Program-made: the position numbers and the translations under genes
Assembly: GCF_947623445.1 (NCBI RefSeq)
Contig: NC_135247.1
Span: forward strand, 1,304,501-1,368,500
Source: Clavelina lepadiformis
Lineage: Eukaryota > Chordata > Ascidiacea > Aplousobranchia > Clavelinidae
DNA: 64,000 bases
Reading direction: 5' to 3'
Notes under the pieces: generated by a model
The model's database searches: none
The model's input: only the letters and a program-made list of their open reading frames with translations
Told to the model about the DNA's origin: nothing
Shown here: positions 12,853 through 23,554 of the stretch, piece after piece
How the letters are laid out: the number at the start of each line of letters is the position of its first letter
Position numbering within the stretch: position 1 is the stretch's first letter

Positions 12853-13135
12853 TATTTGGCTTAATATTTTAAAAAGCTAATCACTTAACTCTACATATTT
12901 TCATCCTAAATTGAGAAAAACCTTAACATCATCGTCTACGGCTTCTATAAAGTAAATCTAGAATGAAACAATCTGGATTGGTGCGTTGTATTTATCCTCG
13001 ATTAAACATCGTTGCTTGGATCTGTTAATTTCATACAGCCACGAGTAAAACAACCGTGACATTAGTGCTAAATTAAACCTTTACCTAGTTTTGTGGTAAT
13101 TCTTATAAGAACGGAAATCCATACAAAACATCAGG

Positions 13136-13283
13136 GTCAGGATGGCCGAGTGGTCTAAGGCGCCAGATTCAAGCAGAGGCTTAGTCGCTTTGTGCGGCTC
13201 TAGAGGCGTGGGTTCGAATCCCTAGTAGTAGACTAGATATCTGTTGATATCTGCCCGCGGATGTTCGAATCCTGCCGACAACG
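13136..13283 (+). pseudogene. Chimeric tRNA-Leu(CAA)/tRNA-Ser pseudogene, U0
   Basis: The 5' part is tRNA-Leu(CAA) with most of its intron. After gtgggttcgaatccctagtag it runs directly into the 3' two-thirds of a tRNA-Ser(AGA) unit ending gccgacaacg. The Leu anticodon 3' stem and 3' acceptor are missing, so neither tRNA can fold. The same fusion is present in every later unit, so it predates the macrosatellite expansion. Confidence 0.75.
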
Positions 13284-13359
13284 CTGACATAAAATTACGT
13301 TTTCATAAGTGATTCGAGAAAAGTTCGATTATATCTATTTTCATTGAACATTAAGCACA

Positions 13360-13441
13360 GTTGTCGTGGCCGAGTGGTTAAGGCGACAGATTTGAAATCT
13401 GTTGGGCTCTGCCCGCGTAGGTTCGAATCCTGCCCACAACG
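13360..13441 (+). tRNA. tRNA-Ser(TGA), U0
   Basis: 82 nt; perfect anticodon stem ACAGA/TCTGT with loop TTTGAAA (anticodon TGA), intact A and B boxes. Acceptor GTTGTCG/CCACAAC has one C-C mismatch. This version is kept in every macrosatellite unit. Confidence 0.7.
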
Positions 13442-14485
13442 CTGACATAACGTCTAGTCGTAGCCAGCAAGCGAACTTGAATGGAATAGAGCACGGTTAA
13501 TGGCGTTATTTCTCAAGGTTCGTACAAGCGTCACAGTTAGTTCCCACTCCCAATTACTAAATGTTTTGGGTTCAAATCCCTGCCCAAGCGCTGGTCGTCT
13601 ATTCTTAGGAAATAAAACGAAATTATCCTACAAGACTTTGAAAGTTTAAGTGTGCAACAAGACTCTACAAAATTGAAGTTCAGTAACACACAAAAATTTC
13701 AGTCCCACAATGAAAAAAGGTGGAAAGGTATAAATCTACCGATAAGGTTGGACGTAAGCGATGGCGCAGTGAAAATAGCGGAGAACAGCAAATCAAAGGT
13801 TTTCGGTTCAAGCCTCTGGCCATCCAAGCCTAGTCCAAGAAGATTCTGTCGCATAGTTCCCACTCGATGGTAGGCCACTGAAGGTTTCGGGATCAAATCC
13901 CTGCCAAAGGGCTGGTCTTCTTTTCTTAGGAAAAAAAAGAAATAAAACGAAATTATCCTACAAGACTTTGAAAGTCGAAGTGTGTAATAGGACTCCACAA
14001 AATAGATTTTAACTCACATAAAAAAATTTCAGTCCCACAATGAAATAAGGTGAAAAGGTATAAATGTACCAGTTGTCAGTGAAGTAAGCGATGGCGCAGT
14101 GAAAACATATGCTAGCAGCAAATCAAAGGTTCTCGGTTCAAACCTCTGTCCATCCAAGCCTAGCCTAAGAAGATACCGTCCCATAGTTCCAACTTCCAGT
14201 TAGGTAACTCAAGGTTTTGGGATCAAATCCCGGAGCAAGCGCTTGTGTTCCTATCTTAAGATACGACAAATTATTCCTGAAAGACTTTGAAAGTCAGTGT
14301 AATAAGTAAGTAAAAATTTACTCACATAAAAATATTTCAGTCCCGCACTTTTCATGTTAAAAGATAGAAATCCCCCGGGTGGGTGGGTACACACACCAAC
14401 TAAGTGGAAATTTCAGTGAACAGCAAGGCGAAGGTTCACGGTTCGAACCCAGCGAAAATTCGGTGGACTTGGGTCGGTCGGTGGT

Positions 14486-14670
14486 CTAGACGGGGAGTCC
14501 AGCTAGGCCACCAGCTGGCCCGACTCCCGTCTAGGCCACCAGCTGGCCCGACTCTCGTCTAGGCCACCAGCTGGCCCGACTCCCGTCTAGGCCACCAGCT
14601 GGCCCGACTCCCGTCTAGGCCACCAGCTGGCCCGACTCCCGACTAGGCCACCAGCTGGCCAGACTCCCAT
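14486..14670. repeat. 28-bp satellite, ctggcccg variant, about 6 copies
   Basis: Tandem 28-bp unit reading gtctaggccaccagctggc then ccgactccc. It starts at the junction ggtggtctaga and ends where the truncated tRNA-Arg of the next unit begins. This patch carries its own sequence variant (gcccgac rather than gccagac). Confidence 0.9.
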
Positions 14671-15020
14671 CGGCTTAGGCGGATTAGCGCGCTGAACTTC
14701 TAATCCAGAGGTTCCGTTTTCGAGACCCGGCAGGGATTATTTGGCTTAATATTTTAAAAAGCTAATCACTTAACTCTACATATTTTCATCCTAAATTGAG
14801 AAAAACCTTAACATCATCGTCTACGGCTTCTATAAAGTAAATCTAGAATGAAACAATCTGGATTGGTGCGTTGTATTTATCCTCGATTAAACATCGTTGC
14901 TTGGATCTGTTAATTTCATACAGCCACGAGTGAAACAACCGTGACATTAGTGCTAAATTAAACCTTTACCTAGTTTTGTGGTAATTCTTATAAGAACGGA
15001 AATCCATACAAAACATCAGG

Positions 15021-15168
15021 GTCAGGATGGCCGAGTGGTCTAAGGCGCCAGATTCAAGCAGAGGCTTAGTCGCTTTGTGCGGCTCTAGAGGCGTGGGTTC
15101 GAATCCCTAGTAGTAGACTAGATATCTGTTGAGATCTGCCCGCGGATGTTCGAATCCTGCCGACAACG
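15021..15168 (+). pseudogene. Leu/Ser chimeric tRNA pseudogene, U1
   Basis: Same fusion as at 13136: tRNA-Leu(CAA) 5' part and intron joined to the 3' part of tRNA-Ser. Confidence 0.75.
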
Positions 15169-15244
15169 CTGATATAAAATTACGATTTCATAAGTGATTC
15201 GAGAAAAGTGCGATTTTATCTATTTGCATTGAACATTAAGGACA

Positions 15245-15326
15245 GTTGTCGTGGCCGAGTGGTTAAGGCGACAGACTCGAAATGTGATGGGCTCTGCCCG
15301 CGTAGGTTCGAATCCTGCCGACAACG
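15245..15326 (+). pseudogene. tRNA-Ser(CGA)-like, U1
   Basis: 82 nt with good acceptor stem and boxes. The anticodon stem ACAGA/TGTGA has two mismatches around loop CTCGAAA, so it is probably inactive. Confidence 0.65.
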
Positions 15327-15402
15327 CTGACATAAATTTTCGTTTTCATAAGTGATTCGAGAAAAGTGCGATTATATCTATTTGCATTTGACATTCATCA
15401 CA

Positions 15403-15484
15403 GTTGTCGTGCCCAAGTGGTTAAGGCGACAGACTAGATATCTGTTGGGCTCTGTCCGCGTAGGTTCGAATCCTGCCGACAACG
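15403..15484 (+). pseudogene. tRNA-Ser(AGA)-like, U1
   Basis: 82 nt, loop CTAGATA (pyrimidine at 37), A box altered to tgcccaagtgg. Confidence 0.65.
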
Positions 15485-15560
15485 CTGACATAAAATTACG
15501 TTTTCATAAGTGATTCGAGAAAAGTTCGATTATATCTATTTGCATTGAACATTAAGCACA

Positions 15561-15642
15561 GTTGTCGTGGCCGAGTGGTTAAGGCGACAGATTTGAAATC
15601 TGTTGGGCTCTGCCCGCGTAGGTTCGAATCCTGCCCACAACG
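15561..15642 (+). tRNA. tRNA-Ser(TGA), U1
   Basis: Same as the 13360 copy: perfect anticodon stem, loop TTTGAAA, intact A and B boxes, one acceptor mismatch. Confidence 0.7.
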
Positions 15643-16683
15643 CTGACATAACGTCTAGTCGTAGCCAGCAAGCGAACTTGAATGGAATAGAGCACTGTTA
15701 ATGGCGTTATTTCTCAAGGTTCGTACAAGCGTCACAGTTAGTTCCCACTCCCAATTACTAAATGTTTTGGGTTCAAATCCCTGCCCAAGCGCTGGTCGTC
15801 TATTCTTAGGAAATAAAACGAAATTATCCTACAAGACTTTGAAAGTTTAAGTGTGCAACAAGACTCTACAAAATTGAAGTTCAGTAACACACAAAAATTT
15901 CAGTCCCACAATGAACAAAGGTGGAAAGGTATAAATCTACCGATAAGGTTGGACGTAAGCGATGGCGCAGTGCAAATAGCGGAGAACAGCAAATCAAAGG
16001 TTTTCGGTTCAAGCCTCTGGCCATCCAAGCCTAGTCCAAGAAGATTCTGTCGCATAGTTCCCACTCGATGGTAGGCCACTGAAGGTTTCGGGATCAAATC
16101 CCTGCCAAAGGGCTGGTCTTCTTTTCTTAGGAAAAAAAAGAAATAAAACGAAATTATCCTACAAGACTTTGAAAGTCGAAGTGTGTAATAGGACTCCACA
16201 AAATAGATTTTAACTCACATAAAAAAATTTCAGTCCCACAATGAAATAAGATGAAAAGGTATAAATGTACCAGTTGTCAGTGAAGTAAGCGATGGCGCAG
16301 TGAAAACATATGCTAGCAGCAAATCAAAGGTTCTCGGTTCAAACCTCTGTCCATCCAAGCCTAGCCTAAGAAGATACCGTCCCATAGTTCCAACTTCCAG
16401 TTAGGTAACTCAAGGTTTTGGGATCAAATCCCGGAGCAAGCGCTTGTGTTCCTATCTTAAGATACGACAAATTATTCCTGAAAGACTTTGAAAGTCAGTG
16501 TAATAAGTAAGTAAAAATTTACTCACATAAAAATATTTCAGTCCCGCACTTTTCATGTTAAAAGATAGAAATCCCCCGGGTGGGTACACATACCAGCTAA
16601 GTGGAAATTTCAGTGATCAGCAAGGCAAAGGTTCACGGTTCGAACCCAGCGAAAATTCGGTGGACTTGGGTCGGTCGGTGGTC

Positions 16684-17045
16684 TAGCTAGTCAGCTAGTC
16701 AGCTAGTCAGCTAGTCAGCTAGTCAGCTAGTCAGCTAGTCAGCTAGTCAGCTAGTCAGCTAGTCAGCTAGTCAGCTAGTCAGCTAGTCAGCTAGTCAGCT
16801 AGTCAGCTAGTCAGCTAGTCAGCTAGTCAGCTAGTCAGCTAGTCAGCTAGTCAGCTAGTCAGCTAGTCAGCTAGTCAGCTAGTCAGCTAGTCAGCTAGTC
16901 AGCTAGTCAGCTAGTCAGCTAGTCAGCTAGTCAGCTAGTCAGCTAGTCAGCTAGTCAGCTAGTCAGCTAGTCAGCTAGTCAGCTAGTCAGCTAGTCAGCT
17001 AGTCAGCTAGTCAGCTAGTCAGCTAGTCAGCTAGTCAGCTAGTCA
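16684..17045. repeat. 8-bp microsatellite (AGCTAGTC), about 45 copies
   Basis: Essentially perfect tandem array of about 360 bp. It begins at the same ggtggtctag junction where the other units begin the 28-bp satellite, and ends abruptly at unrelated sequence. Confidence 0.97.
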
Positions 17046-17139
17046 ATCTTACTGAACTGAACAAAGCCGACGCAGATTTCTAAGCTTCTACACTGCTCAC
17101 ATATGCTATAATACTGGTTCAAATCTTGTCATGTCCAGT

Positions 17140-17630
17140 TCACAGCAAGAAATGTTCAGATTTGCAGATTCCAGATAAGCTTTGGGGGAACAAATTCTCC
17201 TGAAACACCAGATGCCAGATATCTCGAGCTCAAATTTTGAACAGAATCCAGAGAAACTGAACATATTTATACTGAAGGTCACTGAATGGACAAAACAAAA
17301 TAAATCAATAAACTCCAACAAGAAAAATCCAAAAAAAATCACCAATTCAGAGACTACTGATACTGTACAAAATACTGTACAAACGCCAAAGCGTAGAAAT
17401 GCAACAACGAACAAGGCGCTAAAGCGCGCGCAGAGAGCAGCAGCAACAAAGCAGGGACAAAGGCTGACAACAAGAATATCGAAGTGAACAACAAAGGTCA
17501 AACAAATACCAAACTCAGCAACAAGCGCGAACTGTGTTTCAGCATCAAACAAAATACAACTTGCAGCCCTGACCAAATCTTTATCGTTATTAAACAAGTC
17601 AGACAAACCGGCCCACAAATATGAGCCTTA
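17140..17630 (+). repeat. Unknown dispersed repeat, copy 1 (possible transposon fragment)
   Basis: Shares with 19260-19800 a collinear series of short blocks: caaattctcc, accaga.gccagata-like, actg.atgg.ca.aacaa, acgccaaag, and gcgcgcgcagagagc. The plus-strand frame here (17182-17487) encodes a short Lys/Arg/Gln/Asn-rich peptide, the kind of basic protein found in retroelement first frames, but I cannot assign a family. Confidence 0.5.
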
Positions 17631-19259
17631 AGGCATGCAATGAAGTTTCAATTCAACATTGACAAGCTGTTGTGCTTCAGTCAGAAGATCAAAAATATCT
17701 TACACTTGGCCTTTTTACTTACGACACCAAACTGAACTCTGCATTCACCTGGGATCTTCTAAACTTTTCTACCTCAGCTATATCTGATATATCCCGGAGG
17801 TACCTGAAATAAAATTACCATCGCATTTGCATTGACGCCCTTTACCGACGACAAAAATAATACAAAAAGAGTGAAGGAAGGAAGTAGAAAAATGCACAAA
17901 AATACAAATTGTCATTGTCTTTCATTGCAGTAGATTCAATGAATTCTTAAAGAAGTTATATTAGTCTGATAACATAATGTCCCTTTGGTATAAACCAATT
18001 CATCTGCATGCCAACATGGCGGCATATTACTGCTCTATACAAGGTTTAACATTTCTACACCAGGGGCGCAATGTGCGATGGTAGTGCCGCCTAAACCGAA
18101 AACCTACGACTCACGATCACAACTTGTGGTCGGAAGCTTTCTCTCTCTTCCGTGTTTATCTCATCGTTACTTCTCATCGTCCCTCGTTGGTTACCAGCAC
18201 GCTGTTAACAGTCCAAATATCTGCCACTTAGCCTACTACTGCTTTCAATTATGGTCTATTTTTTGTTTTGAATTTTAGTTGCTTCGAGTCCCATGAGATC
18301 CTGAAAAACGAGTGTTAGGTCAATTATAATGTACGCTACTTACACCATTAATCAATTAATATTATTATACTATTAATATCAACTGGCCTTAATCAATGAC
18401 AGGAAACCAGCAAGGTCTTATGCTAGCGTGGAACGAAAACAAGTTCCTAACATTTGGCTTACCGGTAACGAGCTGGAAACACGTCTGGAAAGCTGGAAGC
18501 GGAAGCTGGAGCGATGGATTTGGATTGCATTCTCTTAAATTAAATATGTTGGATTGCATGTTGACATTGTATGCTAATAAATACAAGAGGTGCAATGAAA
18601 ACCTGCCCAATTTCGTGACTTCTGATATCTGTGATGATGTCTGACGAATCATCTACAAGGTTGGGCTTTTACCGTAGTTTTCTTGGCATGGCCGTCCTGA
18701 ATATTTAAAGCAGGTTGTCTTTTAAGGTTTGGAAATTAATAGATTTCCAAAATTGTTGAATACGAAGCGGAAGAATTTCTTATTTTAAACAGTTAAATTA
18801 TGATAAAATATTAAGAAAAATGGATGCCAATAAAATAGATTTCAAATTACCAGGAGAGCAGCAGCTGAATGGGAGAGATGACAAGGAAAGGTGGAACCGT
18901 AACTGACGTCACCCGATGAAATAAACCTCGAAATGTAGAAACGTAATTAAAAATACCTTGTCGCTACTGCCATCACACAGTAAAACATCATGCTGGTTTC
19001 ACCTTAATAAACATCTTAACATTTTTTCTCTGTCGACTGAATCTCGTAACAAACCCTGCAACTTCAACTCTGCCTCATTTTCATCACGTTATTTTCCTCA
19101 TCAGGAACTTTAATTTAATCTAAAAATTTAATTTTAGCCAATATTGCTTAACTGAAAATCAAGGCAAGTTGCTGTTCCCACATTGTCTGCCTGTTAAAGC
19201 TGCCCTGTGCAGATCTTGTAATAATCAGTTTACAGTACGAGAAGTTTGAGATTGGCAGA

Positions 19260-19800
19260 TATCGAATCAGCTTTACGCAGAAAAAATCTCTTTTAAAACA
19301 GATTGTCTGATGCAGGGTTTGTTGTGCGCAAATTCTCCAACCAGAATCCAGATAACGGAATGTAACAAATTCAGACAAAACATCACTGATTTCCATTAAG
19401 AAGTTAACTGTATGGCCAGAACAATACTCGAACTACAAAAATAATAAACACCAAAATAAAACCAATATTTACCGACCCCAACAAAGCAATAAACGCCAAA
19501 GTGCAGCAAAGCAACAGCGACAAAGAATCAACGCGAAAGCGCGCGCAGAGAGCTCAACAGCAATAAATCGAAACTTAAACCACGAAAGCCAAAACATTCA
19601 AGACACGAAAATGTACAAAAGCCACCAACAACGACTATGCAACAAATACTACAACTAATACAAAACCCAACTCCAAAGAGCAAAGAACCGACTCGCGAGC
19701 CAAATCGCGAAACAAAAAACATTACCCGCATACCTGACAGAACATCCATCAATCAGATTGTCACGTCTGATCATTCTGTTTTCTGCAGAGAGCTTTTAAA
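19260..19800 (+). repeat. Unknown dispersed repeat, copy 2
   Basis: Diverged direct copy of 17140-17630; the best-kept block is cgcgaaagcgcgcgcagag. A plus-strand frame again gives a basic Lys/Arg/Gln-rich peptide. Class not determined. Confidence 0.5.
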
Positions 19801-20888
19801 CCGAGTGTTACTCGATTATCTACCTTATAGTTAAGCCACATGGCTTCAGTAAATCATCATCAGTAAATCAGTAAACATACAATCAGTGCAAAAATATTCA
19901 ACAAATTTATCACCACACCTACGCAGAGAAATCTGAAAGCAAAAAGATAATATTAGTAACTAGTTTTAACTAATATTTGTAAAGATTACATCAAATTAAC
20001 CATAACGTTAATCAAACATGAATGATACCAGAACGGTTTAACACTGCAAGCAATTTACGATTGCGTTATTTACAAATTTAATTATTTAATTTGGCTGCTT
20101 TAGTACACCGTTAAATATTTTGATGAAGCTTGCAAATATACGCGGGGTATCCGAGTATTAAGTTCAACGTAAAGCACTAATATTCTTTCGCTTATTAACT
20201 AATGTATTTCCCAACATAACCTCAACTCGATCGTATTTAAGTTCATTGCATAAATATATACCTGGTTAATACATTACTAAACTAAACCGAAACTTAAGCC
20301 TGGTTTATAGATTGCAAGTTACCTACATTATTCTTCACTTACTCTTAACCACCAAGTACCAACCAACCACTTTAACTACACAAGTCATATGAATGAATTA
20401 AGGCAGAACACTGGCAATTAAGGTTCGAGAATCGCGCGCAAATTCCAGAGCTGATTTCAGATACCCACAAAACTTGCTCCAAGGTGAATTCCAAGGGAAA
20501 ACGTGTAAGTGCCAGCGTCTTGCTCGAAATTGTAATTATTGGCTAATTCATTGTTTAACAATGCCACGTCCTGATACAAAAAATGCATTATTCTTCAAGC
20601 ATGCCCTAATAGGACTTTGAATTTGTTATTTGTTTATAGTTGTACGGTGTTGTATGATACAAATTGCCATTGCCGGTAACTCCATTGCGCCACAGAGACA
20701 AACTCATAAAACCCTTTAACATTTTCACGCTTTAAAAAACAATCAAGCCTAGAAAGTCGGAAAAAATTACTGGATCGAACCGTTTTTGAACAAAGACATA
20801 AGTTTCTCAATGTTCGATTTTACTATCCGCTTCAATGCAATCCGACACAAAGTTAGCATATATGTGAGGTAAAACTTTCCAAAGCTAC

Positions 20889-21006
20889 TGTCAGAAGTGG
20901 GATTCGAACCCACGCCTCCATTCGGAGACCAGAACACCCTAGAGCCGTACAAAGCGACTAAGCCTCTGCTTGAGTCTGGCGCCTTAGACCACTCGGCCAT
21001 CCTGAC
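20889..21006 (-). tRNA. tRNA-Leu(CAA) with intron, copy 1
   Basis: 118 nt including a 34-nt intron after CTCAAG (anticodon CAA). Acceptor GTCAGGA/TTCTGAC fully paired (one wobble), A box tggccgagtgg, variable arm ggtctccgaatggaggcg, B box gggttcgaatccc. TTTT about 16 nt downstream. Looks functional. Confidence 0.92.
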
Positions 21007-21288
21007 CTCGATGTTTTGTAGGCATCTCCGTTCTCATAATACTTACCACAAAACCAGGAAAAGGCTTAATTTAGCACTAATATCACGGTTGTTTATCCTC
21101 GTGGCTGTATAAAATTCACAGATGCATGCAACGATGTTTAATCGAGGATAAATACAACGAACCAGGCCAAGTTGTTTCATTCTAGTTTTACTTTATGGAA
21201 GACGTAGACGATGATGTTAACGGTATGCTCAATTTAGGATGAAACTTTGTACAGTTAAGTGATAAGATTTTAAAAATATTAAGCCAAT

Positions 21289-21362
21289 CATCCCTGCCGG
21301 GATTCGAACCCGGAACCTCTAGATTAGAAGTCCAGCGCGCTAATCCATTGCGCCACAGAGAC
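21289..21362 (-). tRNA. tRNA-Arg(TCT), copy 1
   Basis: 74 nt including discriminator. Acceptor GTCTCTG/CAGGGAT, anticodon stem CTGGA/TCTAG with loop CTTCTAA, A box tggcgcaatgg and B box gggttcgaatccc intact, and T-run downstream. Looks functional. Confidence 0.92.
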
Positions 21363-21551
21363 AAACTCATAATAACCTTTAACATTTTCACGTTTTGAAA
21401 GACGATCCAGCCTAGAAAGTCGGAAACAATTACTTGATGGAACCGTTTTTGAACTAAGACATAAGCTTCTCAATGTTCGATTTTACTATCCGCTTCAATG
21501 CAATCCGACACAAAGTTAGCATATATGTGAAGTAAAACTTTCCAAAGCTAC

Positions 21552-21669
21552 TATCAGAAGTGGGATTCGAACCCACGCCTCCATTCGGAGACCAGAACAC
21601 CCTAGAGCCGTACAAAGCGACTAAGCCTCTGCTTGAGTCTGGCGCCTTAGACCACTCGGCCATCCTGAC
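21552..21669 (-). tRNA. tRNA-Leu(CAA) with intron, copy 2
   Basis: Same as copy 1 except that the terminal acceptor pair is G-T (3' end TTCTGAT). Confidence 0.9.
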
Positions 21670-21951
21670 CTCGATGTTTTGTAGGCATCTCCGTTCTTAT
21701 AATACTTACCACAAAACCAGGAAAAGGCTTAATTTAGCACTAATATCACGGTTGTTTTTCCTCGTGGCTGTATAAAATTCACAGATGCATGCAACGATGT
21801 TTAATCGAGGATAAATACAACGAACCAGGCCAAGTTGTTTCATTCTAGTTTTACTTTATGGAAGACGTAGACGATGATGTTAACGGTATGCTCAATTTAG
21901 GATGAAACTTTGTACAGTTAAGTGATAAGATTTTAAAAATATTAAGCCAAT

Positions 21952-22025
21952 CATCCCTGCCGGGACTCGAACCCGGAACCTCTAGATTAGAAGTCCAGCG
22001 CGCTAATCCATTGCGCCACAGAGAC
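21952..22025 (-). tRNA. tRNA-Arg(TCT), copy 2
   Basis: Same as copy 1 except for one change in the T loop (ttcgagtcc instead of ttcgaatcc), which matches the usual animal tRNA-Arg(UCU). Confidence 0.92.
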
Positions 22026-22214
22026 AAACTCATAATAAACTTTAACATTTTCACGTTTTGAAAGACGATCCAGCCTAGAAAGTCGGAAACAATTACTTGA
22101 TGGAACCGTTTTTGAACTAAGACATAAGCTTCTCAATGTTCGATTTTACTATCCGCTTCAATGCAATCCGACACAAAGTTAGCATATATGTGAAGTAAAA
22201 CTTTCCAAAGCTAC

Positions 22215-22332
22215 TATCAGAAGTGGGATTCGAACCCACGCCTCCATTCGGAGACCAGAACACCCTAGAGCCGTACAAAGCGACTAAGCCTCTGCTTGAG
22301 TCTGGCGCCTTAGACCACTCGGCCATCCTGAC
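22215..22332 (-). tRNA. tRNA-Leu(CAA) with intron, copy 3
   Basis: Identical in all stems to copy 2 (G-T terminal pair). Its downstream unit is truncated before the tRNA-Arg. Confidence 0.9.
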
Positions 22333-22610
22333 CTCGATGTTTTGTAGGCATCTCCGTTCTCATAATACTTACCACAAAACCAGGAAAAGGCTTAATTTAG
22401 CACTAATATCACGGTTGTTTATCCTCGTGGCTGTATAAAATTCACAGATGCATGCAACGATGTTTAATCGAGGATAAATACAACGAACCAGGCCAAGTTG
22501 TTTCATTCTAGTTTTACTTTATGGAAGACGTAGACGATGATGTTAACGGTATGCTCAATTTAGGATGAAACTTTGTACAGTTAAGTGATAAGATTTTAAA
22601 AATAGCTCAG

Positions 22611-22980
22611 CAGGTCCTCGTCTAGGCCTCGTCCAGACTCCCGTCTAGGCCACCAGCTGGCCAGACTCCCGGCTAGGCCACCAGCTGGCCAGACTCCCGT
22701 CTAGGCCACCAGCTGGCCAGACTCCCGTCTAGGCCACCAGCTGGCCAGACTCCCGTCTAGGCCACAAGCTCGCCAGACTCCCGTCTAGGCCACCAGCTGG
22801 CCAGACTCCCGTCTAGGCCACCAGCTCGCCAGACTCCCGTCTAGGCCACCAGCTCGCCAGACTCCCGTCTAGGCCACAAGCTCGCCAGACTCCCGTCTAG
22901 GCCACCAGCTCGCCAGACTCCCGTCTAGGCCACCATCTCGCCAGACTCCCGTCTAGGCCACCAGCTGGCCAGACTCCCAT
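22611..22980. repeat. 28-bp satellite, mixed variants, about 13 copies
   Basis: Tandem 28-bp units in which copies with ccagctggccag and ccagctcgccag (and some ccacaagctc) are interspersed. It joins the inverted Leu/Arg array to macrosatellite unit U2, so it marks the inversion junction. Confidence 0.93.
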
Positions 22981-23330
22981 CGGCTTAGGCGGATTAGCGC
23001 GCTGAACTTCTAATCCAGAGGTTCCGTTTTCGAGACCCGTCAGGGATTATTTGGCTTAATATTTTAAAAAGCTAATCACTTAACTCTACATATTTTCATC
23101 CTAAATTGAGAAAAACCTTAACATCATCGTCTACGGCTTCTATAAAGTAAATCTAGAATGAAACAATCTGGATTGGTGCGTTGTATTTATCCTCGATTAA
23201 ACATCGTTGCTTGGATCTGTTAATTTCATACAGCCACGAGTAAAACAACCGTGACATTAGTGCTAAATTAAACCTTTACCTAGTTTTGTGGTAATTCTTA
23301 TAAGAACGGAAATCCATACAAAACATCAGG

Positions 23331-23478
23331 GTCAGGATGGCCGAGTGGTCTAAGGCGCCAGATTCAAGCAGAGGCTTAGTCGCTTTGTGCGGCTCTAGAG
23401 GCGTGGGTTCGAATCCCTAGTAGTAGACTAGATATCTGTTGAGATCTGCCCGCGGATGTTCGAATCCTGCCGACAACG
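23331..23478 (+). pseudogene. Leu/Ser chimeric tRNA pseudogene, U2
   Basis: Same fusion as at 13136. Confidence 0.75.
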
Positions 23479-23554
23479 CTGATATAAAATTACGATTTCA
23501 TAAGTGATTCGAGAAAAGTGCGATTTTATCTATTTGCATTGAACATTAAGGACA

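Larger units (their letters stand above)
12853..14485 (+). repeat. Founder-like copy of the tRNA macrosatellite unit (U0)
   Basis: Same order as the later units: spacer after tRNA-Arg, Leu/Ser chimera at 13136, tRNA-Ser(TGA) at 13360, then three ~330-bp sub-repeats. Each sub-repeat carries an A-box-like gatggcgcagtg and one or two B-box-like motifs (ggttcaaatccc, gatcaaatccc, ggttcaagcc). The unit ends at the junction ggtcggtcggtggtctag. It has only one tRNA-Ser, where later units have two or three, and is continuous with a genuine tRNA-Arg, suggesting it is close to the ancestral arrangement. Confidence 0.8.
14671..16683 (+). repeat. tRNA macrosatellite unit U1
   Basis: About 2.0 kb. In order: 5'-truncated tRNA-Arg(TCT) remnant at about 14680-14738 (B box damaged to gttttcgagac), Leu/Ser chimera, three tRNA-Ser copies (CGA-, AGA- and TGA-type), then three ~330-bp sub-repeats with A- and B-box-like motifs, ending at ggtggtctag. 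At that junction it continues into an 8-bp repeat rather than the 28-bp satellite. Confidence 0.9.
17046..20640. other. Non-tRNA island between the two repeat blocks; no gene recognised
   Basis: AT-rich sequence separating the plus-strand repeat block from the inverted block. The only structure seen is a pair of diverged direct repeats (17140-17630 and 19260-19800). The open frames here, up to 170 codons, look like products of the repeated low-complexity sequence rather than genes. Confidence 0.55.
20683..22610 (-). repeat. Inverted tandem array of 663-bp tRNA-Leu/tRNA-Arg units
   Basis: Three copies with period exactly 663 bp (tRNA-Leu starts at 21006, 21669 and 22332), in order Leu then Arg on the minus strand. 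The plus-strand region 12476-13136 has the same Leu-Arg order with a 660-bp period, so this is an inverted copy of it. The low-coordinate end stops in a remnant of tRNA-Arg (about 20682-20699, ccattgcgccacagagac). The high-coordinate end stops before the third Arg and is replaced by the 28-bp satellite. These copies are nearly identical and their tRNAs look intact. Confidence 0.9.

Noticed and set aside
13652-13998. Overlapping 73-codon (+) and 99-codon (-) frames, repeated near-identically in every macrosatellite unit
   Set aside because: They persist only because the repeat units are recent copies; the DNA is tRNA-related sub-repeat with no codon-level signal or domain.
17106-17618. 170-codon minus-strand frame
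   Set aside because: Antisense of a low-complexity Lys/Asn-rich region in a dispersed repeat; hydrophobic Phe/Cys-rich translation is what that composition gives.
18078-18652. Short frames on both strands around 18.1-18.6 kb
   Set aside because: Below what AT-rich DNA gives by chance; no motif and no conserved neighbour.
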